The notes beneath the pieces are model-generated. The model saw nothing but the letters and a program-made list of their open reading frames with translations. It searched no databases and had not been told where the DNA came from. A stretch of 64,000 nt of DNA, taken from positions 248,001 to 312,000 of the forward strand of contig NZ_JAPDDR010000005.1 in assembly GCF_025950095.1 (NCBI RefSeq), written 5' to 3'. The translations under genes were made by a program, and so were the position numbers. Every line of letters begins with the position of its first letter. Within the stretch, counting starts at the first letter, position 1. Below are positions 45,922 to 54,119 of the stretch, in pieces. The DNA comes from Luteolibacter rhizosphaerae. GTDB lineage: Bacteria; Verrucomicrobiota; Verrucomicrobiia; Verrucomicrobiales; Akkermansiaceae.

Positions 45922-46305
45922 ATGGGTAATAATGCTTGGAACAATTATTGCGAAAGTGGTGCTCATCTAGAGGAGCAAGTCCTCTGGATCTCAAACCAAA
46001 CCAATAAGGATCATATGGCCGCAAGGTTCCAAATCAGGTGTATCAACAAAGACGAAAGAAACAATCCCTACGAACGCATCACGCATGTAGGAGGATTCGA
46101 CAATGGGGCTCGATGGAGAATCAGTCAACAAGACGCAATCCAAGGCATCGAGTCGGGGAAATGGGCGTTCTTCGTGAGCGCAAATAACCGCGAGGTGGAT
46201 GTGATCGTCGGTAAAAGCCGCTACGGGAATAAGTATCTCAAAACAATTAGCGACGGCGATGAACCCAACAACCTGCTGAGTCTTCCTGAGTGTCCTGCTG
46301 TCTGA
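45922..46305 (+). CDS. DUF3892-domain protein
   Basis: 127 residues. The second half matches the DUF3892 pattern: [40 protein letters not shown], then [20 protein letters not shown], which is the conserved end of the family. Small DUF3892 proteins are widespread singletons with no established function. It lies in the AT-richer island, is followed by a terminator hairpin, and converges on the HEPN-like gene. Confidence 0.85.
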   Translation: MGNNAWNNYCESGAHLEEQVLWISNQTNKDHMAARFQIRCINKDERNNPYERITHVGGFDNGARWRISQQDAIQGIESGKWAFFVSANNREVDVIVGKSRYGNKYLKTISDGDEPNNLLSLPECPAV

Positions 46306-46340
46306 AGCACCACTGAGGCTATGCGCTCCCCCTACTGAAC

Positions 46341-46377
46341 AGTTCCTGCCCATCCTTCGGGCAGGAACTCGTTTCCT
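46341..46377 (+). terminator. Hairpin terminator after the DUF3892 gene
   Basis: AGTTCCTGCCC at 46341-46351 pairs with GGGCAGGAACT at 46359-46369 around ATCCTTC, followed by CGTTTCCTC. It lies 35 bases after the stop codon. Confidence 0.65.
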
Positions 46378-46545
46378 CGTCTCTTCGAGCGCATGCCGCC
46401 AATCGAGATCAAACTGGTGATAGCGAAGTATAGTGTGCTCTCTCATTCTCACCGGCGTCCGCTATCTATATTACTCGGTTGCTAGGCCGGATCACCACAA
46501 AGAGGCGAAAGGTGCTGGTCCAATTTATTCGGCAACGTTAGCCAA

Positions 46546-47160
46546 TTAATCAGGAGTTTTCGTCTTGGTTACGAAATCTTCTATAAAGTGCAGCCACTCG
46601 TCTCTGGTCGCTCCCTTCGTGAGTTTGTGCACCTTTCTCCACGTAAACAAAAGCACGATGGCATGAAACCCGCCCGCTTCGATGAGGTCCCGGATTGTGT
46701 TTTTGAGAGGTAATCTTGTATCGACCAAGCAAGAAATATTGTCGAGAAATTGCTTTTGCTGAGGGAGGGGGAGCGCTTCGTAATGCGCTTGGAGAGTATT
46801 ATCAACGTCTCGAACCCCGTGCACCCATTTGTTCCGAATGGAGGCGAGTCCCGTGAAGAACTTGAGGAGCTCATTGGGTAGTAGCTCCAAATCCCTGACT
46901 AGCGACAGCTTGCTTGCTGCGCCGCCGTTATAAGTCAGCACACCTAGAAATGCCTCCATTTTTGGTTCATGGAAATGCTCGCGCAGAAGTGAATTTATTG
47001 CTGACTCCATCAGAGCCTGAAGCTTTACCACGAAAGCCCAGTCAGGCTCTTTCGCGAGCACTTTGAAAAATCCGGGATCAATGCCCATATCGCGCTCGAA
47101 ATCCTCCATGTCGGAATTGAAGCGTTCCATGAGAACTTCCGAGTTCCATCTATCGTCCAC
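46546..47160 (-). CDS. HEPN-like domain protein (tentative)
   Basis: 204 residues from GTG 47160. All-alpha, with VKLQALMESAINSLLREHF and VRDLELLPNELLKFF, then the motif IRNKWVHG with R109 and H114 spaced as Rx4H, the catalytic pair of many HEPN ribonucleases. Some members with this arrangement are RNase toxins; others are DUF4145/MltR-like and inactive. The rest of the helices fit an all-alpha bundle. It is in the AT-richer island and has an inverted repeat just upstream of its start. No antitoxin-like partner gene adjoins it. Confidence 0.55.
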   Translation of the reverse strand: MDDRWNSEVLMERFNSDMEDFERDMGIDPGFFKVLAKEPDWAFVVKLQALMESAINSLLREHFHEPKMEAFLGVLTYNGGAASKLSLVRDLELLPNELLKFFTGLASIRNKWVHGVRDVDNTLQAHYEALPLPQQKQFLDNISCLVDTRLPLKNTIRDLIEAGGFHAIVLLFTWRKVHKLTKGATRDEWLHFIEDFVTKTKTPD

Positions 47161-47182
47161 GGTTTTAAAGGGGTAAGTGATA

Positions 47183-47211
47183 GCCCTAGAGGACGATCAG
47201 ACTTCTAGGGC
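47183..47211. promoter_or_regulatory. Inverted repeat upstream of the HEPN-like gene
   Basis: GCCCTAGA at 47183-47190 and TCTAGGGC at 47204-47211 are perfect 8-base arms around 13 bases, 23 bases before the GTG start. It could be an autoregulatory operator, as toxin-type genes often have, or an RNA hairpin. Confidence 0.4.
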
Positions 47212-47640
47212 ATGAAATAATGCCGGAGTAAGCACAGAGCTGAACGGGACTGCAAGTGCGGGGGAGCAGAGCAAAGCGGAAAAGCCGATGCCAGCAAAGA
47301 GCAGGTCAATGAGATTCCGAATTTTAAATTCCGCATTACATACATTGTAACAAGTTTTGATTCCGGGCTGCCAAGCCCGGAGGTGCGGGTTTCCGGGGCT
47401 TGGGAGATGGCGATTTCGGGGCTCGGGGGTTTGAGGGGTTTTGGGCACCGTGGCGGCCCCCCGGGACGCGGGTTGTTGGTGGTTGTGGTCCGGTGGCTTA
47501 CGCGCACCGGCTAATGCGTGTCGTCCCGCTGGGACTTGGGAGCTTGGAGCTTGGAGCTGGGATGAGGCGTTGAGAACTGAAGGCTGCCGGGGTTGCTTCT
47601 GCGGGCCGGAGGCGCCGCGCTCCCGGGCGCTGGCGCGTTG

Positions 47641-47775
47641 TGCGGAGGTGGGTTGTGCGGAGGTGGGTTGTGCGGAGGTGGGTTGTGCGGAGGTGGGTTG
47701 TGCGGAGGTGGGTTGTGCGGAGGTGGGTTGTGCGGAGGTGGGTTGTGCGGAGGTGGGTTGTGCGGAGGTGGGTTG
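47641..47775. repeat. 15-bp tandem repeat array (nine copies)
   Basis: Nine consecutive copies of TGCGGAGGTGGGTTG with no substitution between 47641 and 47775, with a partial copy at each end. On the minus strand the unit encodes NPPPH. Such perfect arrays mutate by slippage. Confidence 0.95.
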
Positions 47776-47845
47776 TTGGGGGCTTGGTTGGGCAGTTTTG
47801 TTTTGGGTTCGGGTGGTTGTTCGGGAAGCGGTGCGCCAGACGCCT

Positions 47846-48023
47846 GACCGTTCGGAGAACGGTCCCTGCCTTGGCTGGCGTGACCGGTTGGAGAGCGGTT
47901 CTGCCTGGGGTTCGGGTGGGTGTTGGGAGGAGGCACGCCATAAGCCTGACCGTTCGGAGAACGGTCCCTGCCTTGCCGTCCGGGAGGCGGGGCACCAGAA
48001 GCCGGATCGTGCGGAGGGCGGTC
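47846..48023. repeat. Cluster of four palindromic elements
   Basis: Two perfect copies of GACCGTTCGGAGAACGGTC occur at 47846-47864 and 47948-47966, with the context GCCTGACCG and GGTCCCTGCCTT also conserved. Degenerate copies occur at 47882-47900 and 48005-48023. Starts are 36, 66 and 57 bases apart. Each can fold into an 8-base-pair hairpin with a GGA loop. The last one abuts the stop codon of the helicase gene. Confidence 0.75.
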
Positions 48024-48029
48024 TCTGCC

Positions 48030-51000
48030 TTATTGGAGGAGGCTTTCGATGTCGGCGGCGGTCCAGTTCTTGGGGGCGCTGTCGGTGTCGGTTTCGCCGG
48101 TGGCGGCGTCGATGATGGCGCGTTTGGATTCCTGGAGACGGCGGACGCGTTCCTCGACGGTGTTCCGGGTAAGGAGTCGGTAAACGGTGACGGGCCGGGT
48201 CTGGCCGATGCGGTGGGCGCGGTCGGTGGCCTGGGCTTCGACGGCGGGATTCCACCACGGATCCATGTGGACGACGGCATCGGCGGCGGTGAGATTGAGG
48301 CCGTAGCCGCCGGCCTTAAGGCTGATGAGAAAGACGGCCGGGCCGGTGGCGGATTGGAAGGAATCGACGAGTTCTTGGCGCTTGCGGGTGCTGCCATCGA
48401 TGCGGAAAAGCTGTGCGGGGCCGCAGGAAAGACGTTCCTGAATACGACGTAGATTCGTGGCGAATTGACTGAAAACCAATGTTTTCAATCCTAGTTCGGC
48501 GCGCTCCTCTAGCAGTGTCATCAAACGTTCGATTTTAACGGCTGATTGCTTTTCCTCCTTCTGGAGATCGAGGAGGCCGGGATCGACGCAAACTTGGCGG
48601 AGACGGAGGAGCAGGGTGAGGACGTGCATGCGGGCGGCCCCCTCCCCTTGCTTGTCGCGGATCCGCTCGACCTCCTCCAAGCCGGCGCGGGCGAGGCTGG
48701 CGTAGAGCTCGGCTTGGGAATCGGAGAGGTCCAGCCATTCGTCGATCTCCACCTTATCCGGCAGATCCTTCGCGACCTGCTCCTTGGTGCGGCGGAGGAC
48801 GAAGGGCGAGGTGCGGAGGCGGAGGCGCTGGAGGAGCCCGGGCGGGGCCTGCCCTCCGGCGGCGGGTGTCTCGTAGCGCTCCTTGAAATCCGGGCGGCTG
48901 CCGAGGTAGCCCGGGGCGATGAAGCGGAAGATCGACCAAAGGTCCTGCATGCGGTTCTCCACCGGGGTGCCGCTGAGGGCGACGCGGCCGCGGGCCTTCA
49001 GCTTGAACATGGCCTTGCTGATCTCCGCCTCCGGATTCCGCAGGAGGCTGGCCTCGTCCGCGACGATGAGGCGGTAGTCCTGCTGGAGGTGGAAGGCGAG
49101 GTCCCGGAGCAAAGTTCCATAACTTGTGACAACAACGCGATCCCCCGTGATCTGGGTGCGGAGCTTGTCGCGGCCGCTGCCATGGAAAAGCAGGCTGGAT
49201 AGGCCTGGGGCGAAGCGCTTCAACTCCGCGATCCAGTTCCCCAGCAAGGAGGTCGGCGCGACGACCAAGGTGGGGGCTGATTGGTCCGGCTCGGATTGAT
49301 TGAAATGATTGATGGAAGCGATTGTTTGCAGGGTCTTTCCGAGGCCCATTTCATCGGCGAGGAGTGCCCCGCCAAGGCGATTCAAACGATCTGAAAGCCA
49401 GTTGGCACCGTGCTCTTGGTAGGGCCTGAGAGTGGCGTTTAAGCCGGTGTTTGAGATCGGGGGTATGCTGGAGTTTTCTTCGGAATCTTCCGAATTGATC
49501 GAGTGCGGGTTAAGTAGAATTTCACGGAGATTATGGAATAAGAGCGAAGATGCTCCAGAGAGCTGGAAAGCCTCGTCGGGACGAGCGATTCCGACCTCTT
49601 CGACAAGTGGCTGGACCAAGTCCTCGCAGGCGCGGCTGAGAACGAGGTCCGCGCCGCTGGAAAGCTTCACCGAGCGCTGTCCGCCGCGGAGCAAACGGCG
49701 CATCTCGGCCCCCGGAATGCGCTGGCCGCCGGTGGTCTGGAAGGACAATTCAAACAGGAGCGAATCCCCGCCGCCGGAGCGCTGCTGGATGTCCGGCCGG
49801 ACGACATGGACCTTCGCCGAGGAGGTCTGGAAGCGGTCCCCTACCCTGACCTCCCAGAGGCTGCGGAGGAGCGGGAGGCCATCGGCGATGAGGGCGAGGA
49901 TCTCGTCCTTCCCGCGGAGGCGGAAGCGCGAGGGATCGCCGGGGCTGGAGGGCTGGAAGCCGAGCGAGAGGAGGCGGTGGCGGGCGCGGGTCTCCGCGGC
50001 GGGATTCCGGGCCTGCAGGTGGCCATCCGGCGCGAGGCTGGGGAGACCGGGGAGCGGGAGCTCCGGCGGCGGGAGGCGGAGGGCGGCGAGGCCGGGGTAG
50101 CGGACCTTGAGGGTGGCCTCCACGACTTCGAGCGAGCCATCCAGATCCAGCTCGAAACCGGGCTCCGCGCCGGCGAGGCGGAGGGAGCCGAGCCAGCCAG
50201 GCTGGGGCGGCTCGAGCAGGTCCATCCAGGCATCGAAATTCGGCAGGAAGCGCTCGACCGGGAGGCCCAGGCGGCGGGTGCCGAGGAGCTGGGTGAGCTG
50301 GGCGGACCAGGCGGGATCCGCGGATGAGGCCGGGAGACGCTGGAGGGAGGTGAGGCCGAGGAAGGCCGGGGAATCGCCCCATGGCATGGCTTCGCGGGAT
50401 TCGGTGGCGGCGAGCTCAAGGGTGACGCGGCCATTCTCCAAGCGGGAATCCGCGAGGCGGAGGGGCGGGCCGGGTTCTGGCTCGACGCGAAAGGCCCCCT
50501 TCCCGCCCTCCAGCTGGATGCGGGGGTGGCCGGCAACGAGATCGAGGAACTCGGGGATCTCGGCGTCGGTGAGGCGGAGGTAGATGGCGGGCTCGGAAAG
50601 GGCGGCCTTGCGGGCGGCGAGCCAGGCGGAGAGGAGCTGGTCCTGCGGGAGGATCTCGGACTTCGCGGGGGCGATGCGGACGGAGAGGCGGCGGGCGGGG
50701 AGCTCCGCGGCGAGGCGCGGGGAGAGGTGGATGGACCAGGCGCGGGGCTGGAGGGCGGGTGTGGGCTTGGAGGACGAGGTAGCGGTGGAAGACGGGGGCG
50801 AGACGCCCCCGCTCATTGTGGAGGCGAGGAGGACGGCGACGGCGTGGGCGCAGATGCCGCCGGTGGCGCGGTGATCGGGGCAGCCGCACTGGACGCGGAC
50901 ATCGCTGGGGCCGACGATCTTGACGGTGGGACGGAGGGTGAGGCGGCCTTCCTTGAGGGTGCCTTGGAGGACATCGCCGGCGGCGGATTTCTTGAGGCCG

Positions 51001-51086
51001 GTGACGAGGTCCACGAGGGACTTGCCGTCCTTGAAGGGTTTCCAGCCGGTGAGTCCCCTCACCCAGTCTTCCGTGATCTCCAGCAT
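48030..51086 (-). CDS. SNF2-family helicase with SWIM zinc finger
   Basis: 1018 residues. A SWIM zinc finger lies at about 65-85 (C67, C69, C79, H81 in CGCPDHRATGGICAH). A long middle region of about 450 residues has no assigned domain. The SNF2 ATPase core occupies the C-terminal half: LLADEMGLGKTLQTIAS, VVAPTSLLGNW, IVADEASLL (a DEAS variant of the DEAH box), SGTPVENRMQDLWSIF, KAGGYGLNLTAADAVVHMDPWWNP and RAHRIGQTRPV. These bacterial enzymes probably remodel protein-DNA or nucleic acid complexes; RapA is a relative. It stands alone between repeats and a GC-rich intergenic region. Confidence 0.9.
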   Translation of the reverse strand: MLEITEDWVRGLTGWKPFKDGKSLVDLVTGLKKSAAGDVLQGTLKEGRLTLRPTVKIVGPSDVRVQCGCPDHRATGGICAHAVAVLLASTMSGGVSPPSSTATSSSKPTPALQPRAWSIHLSPRLAAELPARRLSVRIAPAKSEILPQDQLLSAWLAARKAALSEPAIYLRLTDAEIPEFLDLVAGHPRIQLEGGKGAFRVEPEPGPPLRLADSRLENGRVTLELAATESREAMPWGDSPAFLGLTSLQRLPASSADPAWSAQLTQLLGTRRLGLPVERFLPNFDAWMDLLEPPQPGWLGSLRLAGAEPGFELDLDGSLEVVEATLKVRYPGLAALRLPPPELPLPGLPSLAPDGHLQARNPAAETRARHRLLSLGFQPSSPGDPSRFRLRGKDEILALIADGLPLLRSLWEVRVGDRFQTSSAKVHVVRPDIQQRSGGGDSLLFELSFQTTGGQRIPGAEMRRLLRGGQRSVKLSSGADLVLSRACEDLVQPLVEEVGIARPDEAFQLSGASSLLFHNLREILLNPHSINSEDSEENSSIPPISNTGLNATLRPYQEHGANWLSDRLNRLGGALLADEMGLGKTLQTIASINHFNQSEPDQSAPTLVVAPTSLLGNWIAELKRFAPGLSSLLFHGSGRDKLRTQITGDRVVVTSYGTLLRDLAFHLQQDYRLIVADEASLLRNPEAEISKAMFKLKARGRVALSGTPVENRMQDLWSIFRFIAPGYLGSRPDFKERYETPAAGGQAPPGLLQRLRLRTSPFVLRRTKEQVAKDLPDKVEIDEWLDLSDSQAELYASLARAGLEEVERIRDKQGEGAARMHVLTLLLRLRQVCVDPGLLDLQKEEKQSAVKIERLMTLLEERAELGLKTLVFSQFATNLRRIQERLSCGPAQLFRIDGSTRKRQELVDSFQSATGPAVFLISLKAGGYGLNLTAADAVVHMDPWWNPAVEAQATDRAHRIGQTRPVTVYRLLTRNTVEERVRRLQESKRAIIDAATGETDTDSAPKNWTAADIESLLQ

Positions 51087-51447
51087 GTGCGGGGGGAGGC
51101 TAGCGGGAGAGGTGTGGGGTGGGAATGGCGAATGGGAGGGAGTTTGGAGGTTCAGCGCAGATGGACAGGACGAAGAGGATTGGGACCGGGATGGATAGGA
51201 TGAATGGGATAAGAGGGATTGAGGGGGCTCTTGGTCTGCGGGAAAGATCGGTTGGCGAAGGGGATTGCGATTTGAGGGGTGGAGGCGAGCAGCCTGAAGG
51301 ACGAGAGTCCTTCAGCTACAATGAGGATGTGTTGGGGACGATAGATTGACAGTGGCGGGGCGTAAGGGGCATAAGAATCCTGATATTCCGGGCGTCTCCG
51401 ACTCAAGGGAGGCGTGCGTTTGCGAACCCGAACCCAAGCCCCCTGTC
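51087..51447. other. Intergenic region with purine-rich and hairpin repeats
   Basis: About 360 bases. From about 51165 to 51230 it has a run of purine-rich GGAT/GATGG words (such as GGACAGGACGAAGAGGATT) with a rough 10-11-base period. A perfect 9-base-pair hairpin, CTGAAGGAC/GTCCTTCAG with loop GAGA, is at 51294-51315. No gene recognised. Confidence 0.5.
51294..51315. repeat. Perfect hairpin with GNRA-type loop
   Basis: CTGAAGGAC at 51294-51302 and GTCCTTCAG at 51307-51315 are perfect complements with a GAGA tetraloop. It has no T-run on either strand, so it is more like a mobile palindromic repeat or processing site than a terminator. Confidence 0.5.
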
Positions 51448-52038
51448 ATGTACTATGTGTCGATCGAGGATGAGGTGAGCGGCCCCTTTACGGTGGAAGA
51501 GCTCGGACAGCTTATCGCGGAGCATAAGATCACGCCGCATACGATGGCGGTGATGGAGGGATATGAGGATTGGAAGCCGCTGGGGAAGCTTATCCATATC
51601 CAAGGGGAGGAGCAGCCGCATGTGACGAAGGATGTGAAGCACGGGAAGAAATGTCCTTTCTGCGGCGGGAAGGATTTGAAGACAGCGACGAGGGATTTCT
51701 ATTCCACGGGGTTCTCGCGGGTATTCGCGCCGAAGGTGTGCAACTATTGTCAGGCGATATGGACACCGCAGATCGAGACCTCGACGGCGTTTCTTATCGT
51801 GGCGGTGGGGCTTATCGGGATCGTGGCGGCGATGATGGTGATGGGGCCGCATATTTCCCATGTGGTGGGGTGGAGGGATACGGCGCCGAAATCGATCGGT
51901 GATGTGGCGGCGGCGAACTGGGTGATCGGCGGTGTTATTCTCGTGGTGGGGGCGACGGCGGTGAGGAAGGGGCTGCGGTATCTGATGTCCGCGAAGGCGC
52001 GGGCGTTCCGGGTGCTGAGGCATCCGCAGAGGATTTAA
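51448..52038 (+). CDS. GYF_2-domain membrane protein
   Basis: 196 residues from ATG 51448. The N-terminal 60 residues match GYF_2 (YYVSIEDEVSGPFTVEELGQ, then MEGYEDWKPLGKL), a module that occurs on bacterial membrane proteins and may bind peptides. A CxxC-x-n-CxxC-like segment follows (CPFCGGKDLK and CNYCQAIW), suggesting zinc binding. Two hydrophobic segments (LIVAVGLIGIVAAMMVMG and VIGGVILVVGATAV) anchor it. Function unknown. Free-standing gene. Confidence 0.75.
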   Translation: MYYVSIEDEVSGPFTVEELGQLIAEHKITPHTMAVMEGYEDWKPLGKLIHIQGEEQPHVTKDVKHGKKCPFCGGKDLKTATRDFYSTGFSRVFAPKVCNYCQAIWTPQIETSTAFLIVAVGLIGIVAAMMVMGPHISHVVGWRDTAPKSIGDVAAANWVIGGVILVVGATAVRKGLRYLMSAKARAFRVLRHPQRI

Positions 52039-52094
52039 GGTTGATGGTGTGTATCGAGTGATGTGGCCGCTCCTGTTCTTCGGTGGCGATTGTT

Positions 52095-52130
52095 CTCAAC
52101 CGCGAAAATCGCGAAAGGGCGCGAAATATT
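52095..52130 (+). repeat. 10-bp-periodic intergenic repeat, copy 7
   Basis: CTCAACC followed by CGCGAAAAT, CGCGAAAGGG and CGCGAAATA. It lies 127 bases before aroC. Confidence 0.65.
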
Positions 52131-52256
52131 AACAGCCTCGGGATTTCGTCGGGAGGAGCTACCCGGTTCAGTGTGAGGAATCGGATGGCCTCCAAGATCT
52201 GAGATTTTGGACGGGTCCGCGCTTGGCGGGCGGAGCGGGGTTTCTACAGTGCGCGC

Positions 52257-53360
52257 ATGTCATCGACTTTCGGCCACGCGTTCCGCATCCACACCTTCGG
52301 GGAATCTCATGGAGGCGGTGTGGGCGTGGTGATCGATGGGGTGCCGCCGCGGGTGAAGGTGACGGCGGAGGACATTCAGGTGGAGCTCGACCGGCGGAGG
52401 CCGGGGCAGAGCGAGATCGTGACCCCGCGGAAGGAAGCGGACCGGGCGGAGATCCTCTCGGGCGTGGTGGACGGGGTGACGCTGGGCACGCCGATCGCGG
52501 TGGTGGTGCGGAACGAGGACCAGCGGCCCGGGGCCTATGAGGAGATGGCGGTGAAGTATCGCCCCTCCCACGCGGACTATACCTACGATGCGAAGTACGG
52601 GGTGCGGGCGCTTTCCGGCGGCGGGCGGGCTTCGGCGCGCGAGACGATCGGGCGGGTGGCGGCGGCGGCGGTGGCGAAGAAGGTGCTGGATCAACTGGCG
52701 CCGGGAATCGAGGTGCTGGCCTGGGTGAAATCGATTCACGACCTGAATGCGACGGTGGATGCGGAGACGGTGACTTTTGACGAGATCGAGGGGAACATCG
52801 TGCGGACCGGTGATGCGGCGATGGTGGAGCCGATGATCGAGCGGATCAAAGCGGTGCGTGCCGAGGGGAATTCGGTGGGCGGCGTGGTGGAGTGCGTGAT
52901 CCGGAATTGTCCGCCGGGGCTGGGCGAGCCGGTTTTCGACAAGCTGGAGGCGGAGTTGGCGAAGGCGATGCTCTCGCTGCCGGCGACGAAGGGCTTCGAG
53001 ATCGGATCTGGCTTCGCGGGGACGCTTCTAACAGGCCGCGAGCACAACGACCCCTTCCGGATGGTGGAGGGCAAGGTGCGGACGACGAGCAACCGCTCCG
53101 GCGGGATTCAGGGCGGGATTTCCAATGGCGAGAACATCGTGTTCCGCGTGGCCTTCAAGCCGACGGCGACGATCATGACGTCGCAGGAGACGGTGACGAA
53201 TACCGGCGAGAATACGGAGCTGGCTGGGCGGGGCCGCCATGATGCCTGCGTGCTGCCGCGCGCGGTGCCGATGGTGGAAGCGATGGCGGTGCTGGTGCTG
53301 TGCGATCACCTGCTGCGGCAGCGCGGGCAGGTGGGCGGATTCCCTGCGCCGGAGGAGTGA
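52257..53360 (+). CDS. aroC: Chorismate synthase AroC
   Basis: 367 residues, full length. [15 protein letters not shown] at the N-terminus, [42 protein letters not shown] and [16 protein letters not shown] are the conserved FMN and EPSP-binding elements. It converts 5-enolpyruvylshikimate 3-phosphate to chorismate, the last common step to aromatic amino acids and folate. The next gene overlaps its stop codon (TGATG). Confidence 0.97.
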   Translation: MSSTFGHAFRIHTFGESHGGGVGVVIDGVPPRVKVTAEDIQVELDRRRPGQSEIVTPRKEADRAEILSGVVDGVTLGTPIAVVVRNEDQRPGAYEEMAVKYRPSHADYTYDAKYGVRALSGGGRASARETIGRVAAAAVAKKVLDQLAPGIEVLAWVKSIHDLNATVDAETVTFDEIEGNIVRTGDAAMVEPMIERIKAVRAEGNSVGGVVECVIRNCPPGLGEPVFDKLEAELAKAMLSLPATKGFEIGSGFAGTLLTGREHNDPFRMVEGKVRTTSNRSGGIQGGISNGENIVFRVAFKPTATIMTSQETVTNTGENTELAGRGRHDACVLPRAVPMVEAMAVLVLCDHLLRQRGQVGGFPAPEE

Positions 53361-54118
53361 TGAAGGAGATTCTGGCGGCGCTGGATCTGGATGCGATTCC
53401 CCAGCTGAGCTTGGGGACGGCGGGGCTATTGATCTTCGCGGCGTGTGCGGTGCTGGCGGTGCTGCGGGGATTCCTGCGGATGCTGACGGGATCCTTGGTG
53501 CTGTGTGCGAGCGGGTATGCGGGCTACCTGGTGTGGCGGCATGCGCCGGGTCTGCCGATGGTGGTGCCGGTGGTCGCGGGGTTGGTGGCATTTCTGGCGC
53601 TGCGGTGGGTGCTGCGTTCCGCGACGCGGCCTTTCAGCGGTGGGGATGGCGAAAGGCCCTCGATGATGAGGCGGGGCTGGACGCTGCTCTTCAGCTTGGT
53701 GCCGACCTCGCTGCTGTGGTTCACGGGGGTGACACTGGTGCGCAATGCTGGATCGGTGGCGGAGATCCGGAGCTTCGTGGACGGGAAGGATCCGGAAGCG
53801 CGGTCGGCCTTCCTGGCGGAGCTGAAGGGGGCGATCGACCGCTCGCTGCCGGTGGATTGGTTCAAGACGATCGATCCGCTGGCGGACGAGGCGCGGGTGA
53901 CGCTGGCGAAGTTGATCGCGCTGGGGGATTCCGACGCGCCGCCGAAGGCGATTCCGGTGATGGAGGAGCCGGAGATTCGGAAGCTGATCGAGGGGGATGC
54001 GAAGCTGCGGGAGCTGGCGCGGACGAAGCGTTATGCGGATATCCTGCGGGATCCGCGGCTGGATCACGTGATGGCAGATCCGGATCTGCGGCGGATGCTG
54101 GCGGATCTGGATTTGTAA
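53360..54118 (+). CDS. Membrane protein co-translated with aroC
   Basis: 252 residues from ATG 53360, overlapping the aroC stop. Two or three hydrophobic segments (AGLLIFAACAVLAVLRGFL and the following GYAGYLVWR region, VVPVVAGLVAFLALRWVL) precede a soluble C-terminal part with PEIRKLIEGDAKLREL and DPLDHVMADPDLRRMLADL-like ends. The first 100 residues resemble CvpA-type membrane proteins, but this is weak. Its operon position with aroC gives no direct functional hint. Confidence 0.75.
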   Translation: MKEILAALDLDAIPQLSLGTAGLLIFAACAVLAVLRGFLRMLTGSLVLCASGYAGYLVWRHAPGLPMVVPVVAGLVAFLALRWVLRSATRPFSGGDGERPSMMRRGWTLLFSLVPTSLLWFTGVTLVRNAGSVAEIRSFVDGKDPEARSAFLAELKGAIDRSLPVDWFKTIDPLADEARVTLAKLIALGDSDAPPKAIPVMEEPEIRKLIEGDAKLRELARTKRYADILRDPRLDHVMADPDLRRMLADLDL

Positions 54119-54119
54119 T

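Larger units (their letters stand above)
47161..48029. other. Intergenic region, repeat cluster
   Basis: About 870 bases between the HEPN-like gene and the 3' end of the SNF2 helicase. It contains an inverted repeat at 47183-47211, a 15-bp tandem array at 47641-47775 and four palindromic elements at 47846-48023. Long open frames here on both strands are low-complexity products of these repeats, and I reject them as genes. Confidence 0.7.

Noticed and set aside
47641-47775. CRISPR-like array
   Set aside because: The 15-base units are contiguous with no spacers, so this is a simple tandem repeat, and no cas gene is present.
47197-48397. Open frames of 299-353 residues across the repeat cluster
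   Set aside because: They consist of repeated NPPPH or TTHLR units and repeat-derived words, and they overlap the true 3' end of the SNF2 gene.
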